A DNA stretch of 64,000 nt from Entoloma clypeatum (GCA_963565915.1 OY751485.1:3844001-3908000); one strand, 5' to 3'. Positions 32,800-43,762 are shown, counted from the stretch's first letter. The notes: generated by a model not told the origin, from the sequence alone. Translations and numbers: made by a program.

Positions 32800-33534
32800 G
32801 TATCTGTGTATGCCATCTTTATATTGGGGCTTATATTCCCCAAGTCGTGGTCCACAACTTTGCATTTAACAAACAATATATGTTCATTTTTTATTGGCGA
32901 GACTTTTGCCAAGTATATTATCTTTGGCGAGCTTAGCTCGCCATGTTGTTTGTTCATTTCTGGGGTTCGCAAGAATCCCCATGTTCACATGAACCTCTCA
33001 TAAATGACATGTTGTCATTTCTCTCTTTCTTCGGTATGAACATCTTTTGTGCCTTTCATACGATGGTATCTCGGTATGCCATCTATGTACATGTTGTATG
33101 GGGACATATAATCCCCATGTCGCGGTTTGCAACTCTTAGTTCAATGAACTATAGGCATTTTTGTTGACAAGATCTTTTGCCACCTATACTTTCTTTGGCA
33201 AGCTTAGCTTGCCATATTGTCAGTTTATTTTTGGGGTTCACATTGATCCCCATGTTGTTCACATGAATGACAACTATACCAGTCTTCATTACTGGTACTA
33301 TATGAGACAACAACCCATTGTTATCGTCAACTTCATTTTCTTAAATGACATATTGTCATTCTTGTATCATAAACGACACATTGTCGTTTCTACTTTACTT
33401 TCGACGGTGTTGGTTCTTCAACTTCACGCCGTCCTTTCTATTTTATTGCCAGAAGGTACATGGTACCTTCCTCATGTATTGTAGATGGCGCTATCACCAT
33501 CTATAGTCTCTTCGTGACTATTTCATAGTACAGC
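32800..33534. repeat. Hairpin array, segment 3 (start of copy B)
   Basis: Second copy of 24074-24808. Hairpins retained, e.g. GGCAAGC/GCTTGCC and GGCGAGC/GCTCGCC with TTA loops, AAATGACA/TGTCATTT. Differences from copy A are mostly transitions. Confidence 0.82.
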
Positions 33535-34663
33535 TTTTTTTTTTTTTTTTTTTTGGTGTCAACAATATATATACTGGTACCCTGAGGGCAGTCCGGTCGC
33601 CTACTACTACAAGTCGGCAGTAAAGAATTTTAACATGCGTGTGGGCTAGCACAGAAATGTCCAAAAAATAGAAAAGATGGTACAGCGATAAGATGCAATC
33701 AAGGGACTACAGAGGAGAGCATACACAAAAAATAACACAATATGTAGAGAGAGACGACATACATGTAGCTGGATACTCCTTGAGGGGAGTATGACTTTAA
33801 GCGTCCCCATGACCAGTTCACACCTCCCCATCATCACGGCCACAGCCAGAGGCAGGGGCTTTCCGACGAGTACCGGTTTCCCGGTCAAGGGATGTACATG
33901 GAGGTCGAGCCCAGATGGCTCGCCCCTCGAATATTGGGCCATGATCCAGCCCCGGTCAAAACGGTGCTGCCAAAACTGACAGCGTGGAGAGTTGGCAGCG
34001 TGAGGTTTGCTGCAGTTCTTGCAATGAGCGTTGTGAGGACAAGGAGTCCCCTCGGCGGTGGGAGGAACGGGAGGGTTCGCATCAGGGCATCCCTTGCAGC
34101 AGGTGGCAAGAGAGCGATGGTTTTTTTCGCGGTGAGGACCCCTACAAATGGGGCAGAATACGCACGTGGAGTTGCAGAAGTTCGTGTTATGTCCCCACAA
34201 ACAGCAGCGGGTGCAGAAAGGCATACCAATCTTCATGGAGGCCTTTCGGAAGAAGCAGACCATCGTCCCCACGTTTAGGGAGTGGTTGACGAATGTCTTT
34301 ATCCGGGAGCCAGTTTGGGAGTCCCAGATGTCGAAATAGATGGTGCATGTGTCGGCGCACCTGGAATCATGAACGATCCGGGGTGGAGCCGCAAGGCGGA
34401 TGCTGTCTTTGAAGACAGAAGAGTGGAGGGCGCTTTCAGCGTCCTTGGAGGTGATAGGTCTGTCACCGTGGTCAAATGGGACACCTACAAGTTTACAGAA
34501 TGAGCGGACAGAATGAGCGGGATGAAGGCACCTCGCATCAGACTGTGGATCCTTCGGGAATGACAGAGCGTATGAAGGTTTCCAACCTGGAGAGGTCGGA
34601 GGGGGCAGGGACACTGGTTGTGGTGAGGCAGAGCCCACCGTAAGCCAGGCAGAAGGATTCGAT
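33535..34663 (-). mobile_element. ORF1-only LINE, copy B
   Basis: T run from 33535 (poly-A on minus), perfect 13-bp duplication TTCATAGTACAGC at 33522-33534 and 34664-34676. 1129 bp. Its 3' end (CAACAATATATATACTGGTA) resembles that of the full LINE at 54.9 kb (CAACAATTTATATAGTGGTA), yet it contains only ORF1-type sequence. This is the pattern of a HAL1-like, ORF1-only derivative mobilised in trans. Confidence 0.78.
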
Positions 34664-34752
34664 TTCATAGTACAGCCTTTAAGACTGTAAGTTGGGAAGG
34701 GAAAAATCTCGCGTTGTGGGATTATATGGTATGATATAGGTGCCATTGTCAC
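33646..34752 (-). pseudogene. LINE ORF1-type protein fragment, copy B
   Basis: An open minus-strand frame that begins in flanking array DNA (34752) and crosses the LINE. Zinc knuckles CTRCCLWGHNTNFC, CPICRGPHREKNH and CKNCSKPHAANSPRC, then FWQHRFDRGWIMAQ. Compared with copy A about 110 bp is deleted at FFRKAS, after VGTMVC. The N-terminal part is 5'-truncated, so the apparent start codon is not the native one. Confidence 0.55.
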
Positions 34753-36161
34753 CTATTTGTCGGGGGAGGTGTCCCCTCCTCTGCCCCCTTCCAAAATGTT
34801 CTGTGGGTTTCTTGGAATCCCCGCTTTCCCCCCTTCTTGCCTCGTTCACAACGAAACAAATTATTGGGGGGAGGTTGAGTTTTTGAGACACTACAATTGT
34901 CTCAGAGGACAATTTCTATCCTCCACAGAATGTGGAAATGACAGACTTGGTGTCTGTCTATTCTGTCAGATGGGTCTCTATGAGTCTCCATCCATTACAA
35001 ATTATATGGAGGACACTTGTGGTCCTCCCTCGTCTTCTTTGGCAGGACTTTTTGGTGCCCTGCATGTTGCCAACTTTATACTTGGCAAAATTTGACCTCT
35101 CGAGGCAACATAGTCACCTCAGGTTTTACGGAGGACACTTTTGCCCTTTCTTTTGTCATTTCGCGGCGACCACTTTTAGTGGGCTGCCTGTCGCCAACTT
35201 TATGTTCGGCATGATCTGATTCCAATGTGGTGTCTGTCACCACAGCTTTCAACGAACCATCGCAGATGACAATAACCTTGTCATCTACTTTTGCAATCTT
35301 AACGACTTTTGTCGCTACAGTTTTGGCATCTATTGCCATAACTTTAGTTTCTCCATGGACGATCTTTATATCATCCATTTTGTCACTTGCAACAATTGTT
35401 GTTGCTGTAGCAGCTACTGTAGCTGCTGGTTCTCGACATTCACAGATGACATTCTTGTCATCTATTGTTGATTTATTGCAGACGACAACTTTGTCATCTT
35501 CCTTTGCAACTTCAGCGACATTTGTTGCTGCTATCTCAGCACTTTGTGCTGTAATTATTTTATTTCTGTGGATGACTTTCATGCCATCCACTTTGTCATT
35601 TGTGACAACTATATTTGCTGCGGCAGCTACTAAAGCTGCCAGATCTTCTCTATTGCAGACGACATCTTTGTCATCTAATTTCCGACCTTTAATGACATTT
35701 TCTGTCTTTGTTGCAGCACATGTTGCCGCAGAGTTTGTACTCTCTTGGACGACATTCCTTTCATCCAGACTCTTGTGTTTATGATGTTCCAACCTGCGGA
35801 CATCTTGTTTTTCAGATGCGACTATTTGAAGCACCAAATGAACTTCACAAGTTCGTTCTCCAGTGGTCATGGCTTGACCACTCTGCTTCAATATCAAGCA
35901 GACAATCTTTTCATTACACATAGAGCACAATTTTGTGCTCTTGTCGTCAGTCGACACATGTTGTCGACTTTCGCTATTCTTGCGATGTTGATGGCGGCAT
36001 TTTCGTTGCTGTCTCTTCTTCTCTACTGTGACAGAGTCTTCTGTACTCTGTCTCTCTTTCTCATTGTCTCTTTGATGGTGAATATTTCACCGTTGAGTAT
36101 CATTCTCGCCTGGGTTTTGTTGACCCAGATGTTTGCGTTTATTTTGATGATCTTCTTGTTG

Positions 36162-37121
36162 TTAATAATGAACCTGTTGTTCATTACTTGCAGTCCGATG
36201 TGGTCTATTTGACCCATCATTTCTGGGCAATGAGGTTTTTTCATCTTGAGGGTTATTAGAACCCTCTTGGCTATGATTTTCATGTGGGCGACTATTCTGT
36301 CGCCATGGTTTTTGTGAACTTTGGAAGTTCAGAGAACTTCCAGCCCATTTTGGGCTCTTGCTGTGCATCCACAGTTGACGGCGTCTTTCAGACCACAAAT
36401 GTGGTGCCAATTCTTCTGTTGAGGGTAAAGGTACCCTCGGAAATCTTGTTTCCATTGTTGGTGGTCGTGTTCTATGGGTTGGTTGGGATTTCGCAACCCA
36501 TTCTGACCACCACAAAGGCTGTTGATCTGCCTGCGATGAAGGTCTTTGAATTTCAAGACCTTCTTCTGAAGTTGACGGAACTTGTGTTCCGTCAAGACTG
36601 TCTATGTCTCTTTTGCAAACGGGACCTATGGAGTCTTTACTCCATATTTTGAGACAACTGTTGTTGTCTTCCTTCGCCGTTTTCAATTTGGCGATGATTT
36701 CCAGAGTCTCTTCATTGACTCTGGAGGAGGAGGTTATTTTAACCTCCGTTTCTTGATTCATATTAACAGAAATGTTCCTGTTCTCTTCTCTAGACTCTAG
36801 GAGAGAATTGGAAGACTTATAAGTCTTCCGTTCTAGTCTGTCGACTACATGTCGTGGACTTTTCAAACTTTCAATTGAAGACTTAATAGTCTTCAGATCT
36901 TCACAATCCACTTCGGAGTGGTGGTCAACACCATCTCCATGGTTCAGAAGTTGATGAGGCTCATAAGCCTCATGGTTTCTTTCTGTGACAATATCTTGAT
37001 GTTGTGCAGCTTCTATCTCTGAAGACTTTAATGTCTTCACATCTCTGTTCTGTTGAATGCAGTGATGTTCTTCATCACCTCTCAGAATGCTGAGAGGTCC
37101 AGATGGCTCGCATTGAGTCAT
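36162..37121 (-). other. Long minus-strand ORF within the array, 319 codons
   Basis: Open frame of 319 codons in the same orientation as the element. The composition is hydrophilic (Ser, Glu, Asn, His) and residue patterns follow the dyads, e.g. repeated LK-(T/S)-IKS. No motif recognised. It may be remnant coding DNA remodelled by the hairpins or chance. Confidence 0.25.
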
Positions 37122-37206
37122 TTCTCCATGTGCAACATGAGAAGCTTGTCACAAATATTCCATATATGCAATTGAAGGTTCTTCATGAACCTTCGGCATG
37201 TTCTTG

Positions 37207-37878
37207 TTAATTCTTGAAGACTTCAAAGCCTTCAGTTCTGATCTGAATAGTCTCTTTGTTTGAAGACATAACTGTCTTCATATCTCCATTCCGTTGAACG
37301 GAGTGATATTCTAAGTCACCTCTCCAATTGTTGAGAGGTTCAGATGGCTTGCAATGAGCCATTTCTCCATGCGCAACATGATAAACATGTTGCAAACTTT
37401 CCGCATGGATGTTAGAAGGTTCTTCATGAGCCTTCGGGATGTTTGCGTTCATTTTGGAAGACTTCACAGCCTTCCTCTTCATCTTAAAGACATGCTCGGC
37501 ATGTCGGACCACTTCTCCATAGAGGTCCTTGTAATATGCTAGAGGTTTATGAGCCTCTATAGGTGCATATGGCTTTGTGCACCTGTCCAACTCCATATTG
37601 AGTTCACGGACAAATGACCACTTGAAGTGGTCAACATACTCTCTTTCGTTGCATAGTATATCGCAACCATACACCTCATTCACACTTGCGAGAGTGAATC
37701 TATGAGCTTCATAGCTCATACACTTGAGATGGTCATTATCAATAACCATCGGAATGATGGACCATAGTTCCATCTTGAAATCCATGATTAGCCTGTGGTC
37801 CAGCCATGGCATCTCTTTCACAACTCTGCGAATAGTATCTCGATACCGAATTCTCGGTTCAACATAAGTTGACTGCAA
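37207..37878 (-). other. Long minus-strand ORF within the array, 223 codons
   Basis: More protein-like than its neighbour: MPWLDHRLIMDFKMELWSII, NEVYGCDILCNEREYVDHF, YYKDLYGEVVRHAEHVFKMK. No family recognised. It lies toward the 5' side of the minus-oriented element and could be the remnant of a gag-like gene. Confidence 0.3.
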
Positions 37879-38096
37879 CTAGGCAGTCATGTCCACCCTA
37901 GTAGACTTTGCTACATGTAATGTAGTACTTGCAGAATATGTAGACAAGGTCTCCAGTTTGCGACAACTGGACCTCAAGCCTTTTGAGAGGCTTCTTGATG
38001 CGTTTGACACGACGGAAGGGCTCAGAAATGAGCCATTTCCATATAAGGAAATGCCAGCTGGCAGCAAAGGTGCCAGCTCATCCCGAAAAAGGGAGC

Positions 38097-38530
38097 TGTA
38101 AGGGCAACCACTTTCACTTTTCACTTTTCCTTTACTTTCCTCCTTTCCTTTCTATTCCACCATCTCCGACGTCCTCCGATCGTATCCGCTGTCTCCGACA
38201 TCTTATCCGCCTCTCCGCATCTGACGACTCCGCCCCCATCCGCTACTCCGCACGTCGGATCGCAGGTACTATCATTCATCTTGTTTCCATTCATCCTTCA
38301 TCGCTACTCCCGATCATTGCTCATCATTCATGTGTCTCGTTTTATCTCTTATTTCATATCTCATTTTACTATTTATCGCAGCTAGCTTGCAGGGGAATCC
38401 TTAGAACTTTCTCTTCGGATCTCCCTTGCAAGGTATGTGTTGTATTACTTATTAGACTGCTCAATCTAAACTTCGGATCTCCCTTGCAAGTATCTGAGTT
38501 TGAGTCTTGGATCGTAAGGTCGCCCTTACA
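38097..38530 (+). repeat. 5' LTR of chromovirus
   Basis: 434 bp, TGTAAGGGC...GCCCTTACA, rich in TCCGA/TCCGC motifs. Contains TATTTAT at 38370 and AGAACTTTCT at 38403-38412, and two copies of CTTCGGATCTCCCTTGCAAG about 60 bp apart. Confidence 0.92.
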
Positions 38531-38532
38531 GT

Positions 38533-38542
38533 AGAAAGTTCT
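38533..38542 (+). promoter_or_regulatory. Predicted self-primer binding site
   Basis: AGAAAGTTCT, three bases after the LTR, is the exact complement of AGAACTTTCT at 38403-38412, which lies about 30 bp after a TATTTAT box and could be the mRNA 5' end. No TGG tRNA-type site is present. This is the Tf1/sushi arrangement in which the transcript's own 5' end primes reverse transcription. The same pair occurs in the copy at 60434-64000. Confidence 0.6.
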
Positions 38543-38691
38543 CATCTAATTGGACCGGGTCCGATTGCATCGTTGTCACGATTCCGCGCTTCGGAGTAGC
38601 TTCGTCCGCGTCCGACTCCGATACATCTCACACCCCTTCCAGTTCTTCTAATTACCTCTCCGTAACCGGTGATTCTGCTCCGCGCATAGTA

Positions 38692-39846
38692 ATGGACGAC
38701 CCCAATCGCCTTGAACAGCTCGAGCACGAGTTCCAGGAACAACGTCAAACTCTCGCTGATATCTCGACTCAACTTGACCAACTCCTCCTCGCCTTCAACG
38801 CAATTCCTGCCCCAGCTCCGCCACCTATCCCACCTGCTCCCGCACCCGCACCTCCACCTGCTCCGCTCGCTCCGGCCAATCCGGGCGTGCGTCGAGCAAA
38901 ACCCGCCAATCCGTCAGACTTCGACGGATCGCGCGCAAATGGCTGGACCTTTCTAAACTCCTGTGAATTGTTTATGGGGCTGGCTCCGGAACAGTTCGCA
39001 GACGACCACGCTAAAATTTATTGGGCCTTATCTTTCATGAAGAGTGGACGCGCAGCACGCTTTGCGGATCGCATTATCCGACAAGAGCGGAGGACCGGTG
39101 CTCCGCCTTATCGGACTTGGGTGGACTTCCGCGCCGTCTTTACAACGGAGTTCACTCCGAAGAATGAGGAACAGGACGCGAGACTGATCCTCGAAGGAGA
39201 ATCCTATTATCAAGGTCAACGGGATGTCGAGACCTATATTGACGAGTTCAAAGACTACATTGACAAAGCAGGCTATCAGGAGGATACCAATATAGTACTC
39301 AAATTCCGCCATGGTCTCCGTTCCGACATTCAGAACGAGATCGCCACCCTGACCCACGGACGGCCTGCGGACGACAACCCCGATGAGTGGTACTCTGCAG
39401 CACGAGTCAACGACGACAATAGAATTGCCAACAAAGCCTTCAAAGCCACTGCTCCGACCCGCACATCTGCCTTCCGCAACGTCGTCGGACCAAGAGTACC
39501 TGGCACCTCAGTATTCCCTCGCCCCTACATTCCATTCACTCCGCGTCCAGCTCCGCTCGCATCCGCAACCGCTCCGCCGACAAGGGACCCTAATGCAATG
39601 GACATTGATACTTCACGCGTCAAAGGCAAGAATGCCAATGCATGCTTCAGATGTAACAAAACGGGTCACTTCAGTCGTGAATGCCCCCTTCGCTTCGACG
39701 TCCGATTCATGACGATGGAGGAACAAGACGAGTTTATCATGGAACAACTCGTGGTCAAGGACGCGGCGGAAGGCAACTCCGTTCCGCCCACGGAGTCTGC
39801 GGAGTCGGAGGGAGGACAGGAGGATTTTCCTCCTCACAACGAGTGA
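38692..39846 (+). CDS. Chromovirus Gag
   Basis: 384 residues. N-terminal coiled region (LEQLEHEFQEQRQTLADIS), Pro/Ala-rich linker, the conserved capsid region (FLNSCELFMGLAPEQFADDH, YTVYEEFKTRF-like DFRAVFTTEFTPKNE, VETYIDEFKDYIDKAGY), and a zinc knuckle CFRCNKTGHFSREC at about 39640-39690. Ends in a TGA at 39844; pol is in the -1 frame and overlaps its 3' end by up to 166 nt. Confidence 0.92.
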   Translation: MDDPNRLEQLEHEFQEQRQTLADISTQLDQLLLAFNAIPAPAPPPIPPAPAPAPPPAPLAPANPGVRRAKPANPSDFDGSRANGWTFLNSCELFMGLAPEQFADDHAKIYWALSFMKSGRAARFADRIIRQERRTGAPPYRTWVDFRAVFTTEFTPKNEEQDARLILEGESYYQGQRDVETYIDEFKDYIDKAGYQEDTNIVLKFRHGLRSDIQNEIATLTHGRPADDNPDEWYSAARVNDDNRIANKAFKATAPTRTSAFRNVVGPRVPGTSVFPRPYIPFTPRPAPLASATAPPTRDPNAMDIDTSRVKGKNANACFRCNKTGHFSRECPLRFDVRFMTMEEQDEFIMEQLVVKDAAEGNSVPPTESAESEGGQEDFPPHNE

Positions 39847-42800
39847 ACAGTGCGCCCTCGTTGTCTACTAAAAATCGTTATGCTGCCTTATTTATGGAAC
39901 AATATGATCCTATACCCTCCATCTCTAAGCCTGCAAACGATCCTATAGTCGCACCCAACTCCGCAAACCCTATCCGCATCCGCTTCTCTAAGTGGGAGCG
40001 GCGGCTTCCAAAACAATATGTTCTCGCCGCAGCCGCTCGCTCCGACAATTCCCTCGAACTAGACATAGTTCTCGAAACTACCGACACTAAAGACATACTA
40101 TCACAAAAGGCCTTACTCGACAGTGGGGCAACAGGATCGTTTATTGAACGTACTCTGGTCGAGAAACACCGACTCTCTACTCGAAAACTACAACGCGCAA
40201 TTCCGGTATACAACATCGACGGAACTCCGAATGAGGCCGGAGCAATAACGGAGGTGTTGGACGTAGTGCTCCGCTATCGGGATCACTCGGAACGGACCCA
40301 GCTTGCAGTCACAAGTTTGGGAAAACAAGGAATCGTGTTAGGCTTCACTTGGCTCAAAGAACACAACCCCGAGGTAGATTGGACTTCAGGGGAAGTGAAG
40401 ATGAGCCGGTGTCCTGCACGATGTCGGACATGCCAACAGGAGGCAGCCCAAGAGCGGAAGGAGCGGAAGTTCGAACAAGTCCGCATCCGAGCCTGTCGGA
40501 TGGGTTCCACTCCGACGTCCGGTCTAGAGGAGGAGGCTCCACGCGGCCCATGGGTGGAGGATGTCACAGAAGGAGAAGAAACGGAGGAGTTAGCGGAAGA
40601 CGATGAGGAAGAGGATGAGTTTGAGGAGGGAGACCGCCTTTTTGTCGGAACAGTACCTGCGGAGGCGGAGTTCATCCGCGCTTCATCCAATATCTCGCAA
40701 CGTCTATCGGAGGCCTTCCTCAGTAACCAGAAACCCAAATCTTTCCGCGATTCCGTACCAGACCACTTGTTTGATTTCGAAGACGTATTCTCAAAGACCT
40801 CTTTCGACACCTTACCGGAAGAGCGGACGTGGGACCACGCCATTGAACTTGTTCCGGACGCCTCTCCGGCGGGTTGTAAGGTATATCCGCTCGCCCCGAA
40901 CGAACAGAAAGAACTCGACGCGTTTTTGGAGGAAAACCTTGCAACTGGTCGGATCCGCCCTTCCAAGTCTCCGATGGCATCTCCGGTGTTCTATATCAAG
41001 AAAAAGGATGGCTCCCTTCGTCTTGTACAAGACTACCGGTCACTCAATTCCAAAACTATCAAAAACAAGTATCCGCTTCCGCTCATATCCGAACTGATCA
41101 ATAAACTTCAACGCGCTCAATACTTCACCAAACTCGACATCCGCTGGGGTTACAACAATGTACGGATAAAGCCCGGAGACGAGTGGAAGGCCGCTTTTCG
41201 GACCAATCGCGGACTCTATGAACCATTGGTGATGTTCTTCGGCCTCACTAATAGTCCATCCACATTCCAGACTATGATGAACGAGATCTTTCAGGACCTT
41301 ATCACTGAAGGTGTAGTTTGTGTTTACCTTGACGATATACTCATCTTCACGGAGACCCTTGCGGAACATCGGAGGGTCACACGGATTGTACTGGAACGAC
41401 TTCGCGAACACAAACTCTATCTAAAACCAGAGAAATGCGAGTTTGAGCAAACGCGCATTGAATACTTAGGCCTTATTATTGAACAAGGACGCGTAGAGAT
41501 GGATCCGGTGAAAGTAGCGGGGGTCGCGGAGTGGCCTGCTCCGACAAACGTCCGAGAAGTACAGTCCTTTCTGGGGTTCACTAACTTCTATCGCCGTTTT
41601 ATTGAAGGGTTTTCGGACATCGCGCGCCCTCTTTTCGAGCTCACGAAGAAGGGGCACCTCTGGTCTTGGAAGGAAGGAGAAGTGTCCGCATTTGCGGAGT
41701 TGAAGCGGAGGATTACATCCGCTCCGATCCTGGTCTTAGCTGATCATCGAAAGGAGTGGCGGGTAGAAGCGGATAGCTCGGACTTTGCAACCGGAGCAGT
41801 ACTGTCCCAACCAACAGAGGACGGTAAGTGGCACCCTGTCGCATTCTATTCCAAAAGCCTCAGTCCGGTGGAACGCAACTACGAGATCTATGACAAGGAG
41901 ATGTTGGCAGTGGTCCGCGCATTAGAGGAGTGGAGGCACTTCCTTGAAGGAGCGGAGAAGACAGTGGAGATTTGGACGGACCACAAAAATCTTGAGTACT
42001 TCATGACAGCTCAAAAACTAAATCGACGACAAGCTAGATGGTCCTTATACCTCGCTCGTTTCGATTTTAAAATGCACCATCGACCTGGAAAGTCAATGGG
42101 CAAGTCCGACGCTTTGTCCCGACGAGCGGACCACGGAGACGGATCGCGGGACAACGAAAACATCATCCTTCTTCGACCAGAATTGTTTGCAGTGCGAGCA
42201 ATGCGTGGGGTAACTGTTCAAGGGGAAGAACGCGACGTCCTCTGCCAGGTCCGACAGGGAATCCGAGAGGGGCTACTGGAGGATAGTGTGGCGGAGGTCG
42301 TCAGATCCCTTCCGACCGTCGGAGCGGGGTCTGTCCGAAGTGCGGAGTGGAGGCAAGCGGAAGGTTTGCTCTACTTCAGGGATCGTATCTATGTTCCTAA
42401 TAATCCCCAACTGCGTCATCGGATCCTCACACAACACCACGACACTCCGGTGGCCGGACATCCGGGACGGTGGAAAACCTTGGAACTGGTGTCGCGCAAT
42501 TACTGGTGGCCACACATGTCTCGTTTAATAGGTCAATATTGCAAGACATGCGACTCATGCCTCCGCACCAAGGTCCGACGCACTCCGCCCTCCGGAGAGC
42601 TCAATCCACTACCGGTCCCCACGGAGCGGTGGCAAGTAACCAGTGTTGACTTCATTACTGAACTACCAGAAGCCCACGGCTACGACGCTATCATGGTGGC
42701 AGTGGACTCAGTAGGGAAGCGGGGACACTTCATCCCGACGCACTCCGACATCTCCGCACTCGGGACTGCACGCTCCTATATTCAAAACGTCTGGAAACTC

Positions 42801-43751
42801 CACGGACTACCGGAGGCCATTGTCTCCGACCGCGGACCACAGTTTGTCGCCAAGTTCACGCGCGAACTATATAGGCTACTTGGCATTAAGATTGCTGCCT
42901 CGACAGCCTACCATCCGCAGTCGGACGGACAGACGGAGCGGGTCAATCAAGGATTGGAACAATATCTTCGCCTATTCGTCAATGAACGTCAAGATGATTG
43001 GGACGAATGGCTTCCGATGGCTGAATTTGCATACAACAACCATGTTCACGCATCGACACGTCAAACTCCGTTCTACATTGACACCGGCCGCCATCCGCGC
43101 ATGGGATTCGAACCTCGCGAGAAGCGGACGGAAATCGAGGCGGTAGCGGATTTCAGCGAGCGGATGAAGTCCGCTCTGGAAGAGGCTCGCGCAGCACTAA
43201 CAAAGGCAAAGGACGACATGGCGCGATACTACAACCAGCATCGGAGCACCACTCCGACATTCCGCCCGGGGGACAAGGTCTTTTTAGACTCATCGGACCT
43301 CAAAACCACCCGACCCACAAAAAAACTTGCACATCGGTACGTAGGCCCTTTCCCAGTGGTCCGACCTGTCGGAACACATGCCTACGAACTTCGCCTTCCC
43401 CCTTCCATGTCCCGCATTCACCCAGTATTCCACGTCGTCAAACTTTCACTAGTTCCCGACGACCCTTTCCGACGCCAAGTCCGCCCTCCTCCGCCTCCGA
43501 CGGTAGTGGGAGAAGAATTGGAGTATGATGTTGAAAACCTCTTGGACAGCCGACTGCATCGAGGCAAGCTTCAATTCTTGGTCAAATGGAAGGGATATGG
43601 CTACGAAGAGAATTCCTGGGAAGCAGAAGACAATGTCCACGCTCCGCGCCTAGTCCGCGACTTCTACCGACGTCATCCGGGAGCTCCGCGTCGGATCTCC
43701 GCTGCGATATTCGACTCATTTCGCCTGACACGTCGAGACGCCGTGCCTTGA
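39681..43751 (+). CDS. Chromovirus Pol: PR-RT-RH-IN-chromodomain
   Basis: Open frame of 1356 codons from 39681; real translation probably enters by frameshift or reinitiation near the gag stop. Protease ALLDSGATGSF; RT with KLDIRWGYNNVRI and VYLDDILIF (about 41320-41345); RNase H VEADSSDFATGAVL and [11 protein letters not shown]; integrase HHCC (HHDTPVAGHPG...CKTCDSC), D,D,E core (SVDFITELPEA, IVSDRGPQF, GQTERVNQ); C-terminal GPY/F-like PFPVVRPVG and a chromodomain VENLLDSRLHRG, FLVKWKGYGYEENSWE at about 43530-43660. No stop or shift, so potentially active. Confidence 0.95.
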   Translation: MPPSLRRPIHDDGGTRRVYHGTTRGQGRGGRQLRSAHGVCGVGGRTGGFSSSQRVNSAPSLSTKNRYAALFMEQYDPIPSISKPANDPIVAPNSANPIRIRFSKWERRLPKQYVLAAAARSDNSLELDIVLETTDTKDILSQKALLDSGATGSFIERTLVEKHRLSTRKLQRAIPVYNIDGTPNEAGAITEVLDVVLRYRDHSERTQLAVTSLGKQGIVLGFTWLKEHNPEVDWTSGEVKMSRCPARCRTCQQEAAQERKERKFEQVRIRACRMGSTPTSGLEEEAPRGPWVEDVTEGEETEELAEDDEEEDEFEEGDRLFVGTVPAEAEFIRASSNISQRLSEAFLSNQKPKSFRDSVPDHLFDFEDVFSKTSFDTLPEERTWDHAIELVPDASPAGCKVYPLAPNEQKELDAFLEENLATGRIRPSKSPMASPVFYIKKKDGSLRLVQDYRSLNSKTIKNKYPLPLISELINKLQRAQYFTKLDIRWGYNNVRIKPGDEWKAAFRTNRGLYEPLVMFFGLTNSPSTFQTMMNEIFQDLITEGVVCVYLDDILIFTETLAEHRRVTRIVLERLREHKLYLKPEKCEFEQTRIEYLGLIIEQGRVEMDPVKVAGVAEWPAPTNVREVQSFLGFTNFYRRFIEGFSDIARPLFELTKKGHLWSWKEGEVSAFAELKRRITSAPILVLADHRKEWRVEADSSDFATGAVLSQPTEDGKWHPVAFYSKSLSPVERNYEIYDKEMLAVVRALEEWRHFLEGAEKTVEIWTDHKNLEYFMTAQKLNRRQARWSLYLARFDFKMHHRPGKSMGKSDALSRRADHGDGSRDNENIILLRPELFAVRAMRGVTVQGEERDVLCQVRQGIREGLLEDSVAEVVRSLPTVGAGSVRSAEWRQAEGLLYFRDRIYVPNNPQLRHRILTQHHDTPVAGHPGRWKTLELVSRNYWWPHMSRLIGQYCKTCDSCLRTKVRRTPPSGELNPLPVPTERWQVTSVDFITELPEAHGYDAIMVAVDSVGKRGHFIPTHSDISALGTARSYIQNVWKLHGLPEAIVSDRGPQFVAKFTRELYRLLGIKIAASTAYHPQSDGQTERVNQGLEQYLRLFVNERQDDWDEWLPMAEFAYNNHVHASTRQTPFYIDTGRHPRMGFEPREKRTEIEAVADFSERMKSALEEARAALTKAKDDMARYYNQHRSTTPTFRPGDKVFLDSSDLKTTRPTKKLAHRYVGPFPVVRPVGTHAYELRLPPSMSRIHPVFHVVKLSLVPDDPFRRQVRPPPPPTVVGEELEYDVENLLDSRLHRGKLQFLVKWKGYGYEENSWEAEDNVHAPRLVRDFYRRHPGAPRRISAAIFDSFRLTRRDAVP

Positions 43752-43762
43752 AGGGGGGGTGA

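Larger units (their letters stand above)
34677..38096. repeat. Hairpin array, segment 4 (copy B and unique continuation)
   Basis: Up to 35571 it repeats 27519-28416; beyond that it is single-copy in the window. Hairpins continue without break to the chromovirus: e.g. GAAGACTT/.../TCTTC types near 36830-36900 and 37015-37040, AGGTTCTTCATGAACCTT near 37180, GACCACTTGAAGTGGTC near 37616, GGCTCAGAAATGAGCC near 38020, CATTTCCATATAAGGAAATG near 38032. Several long minus-strand ORFs overlap it. Confidence 0.82.

Noticed and set aside
21158..38096. CRISPR-like or classic satellite array
   Set aside because: No conserved repeat unit with spacers; arms of each hairpin are unique.
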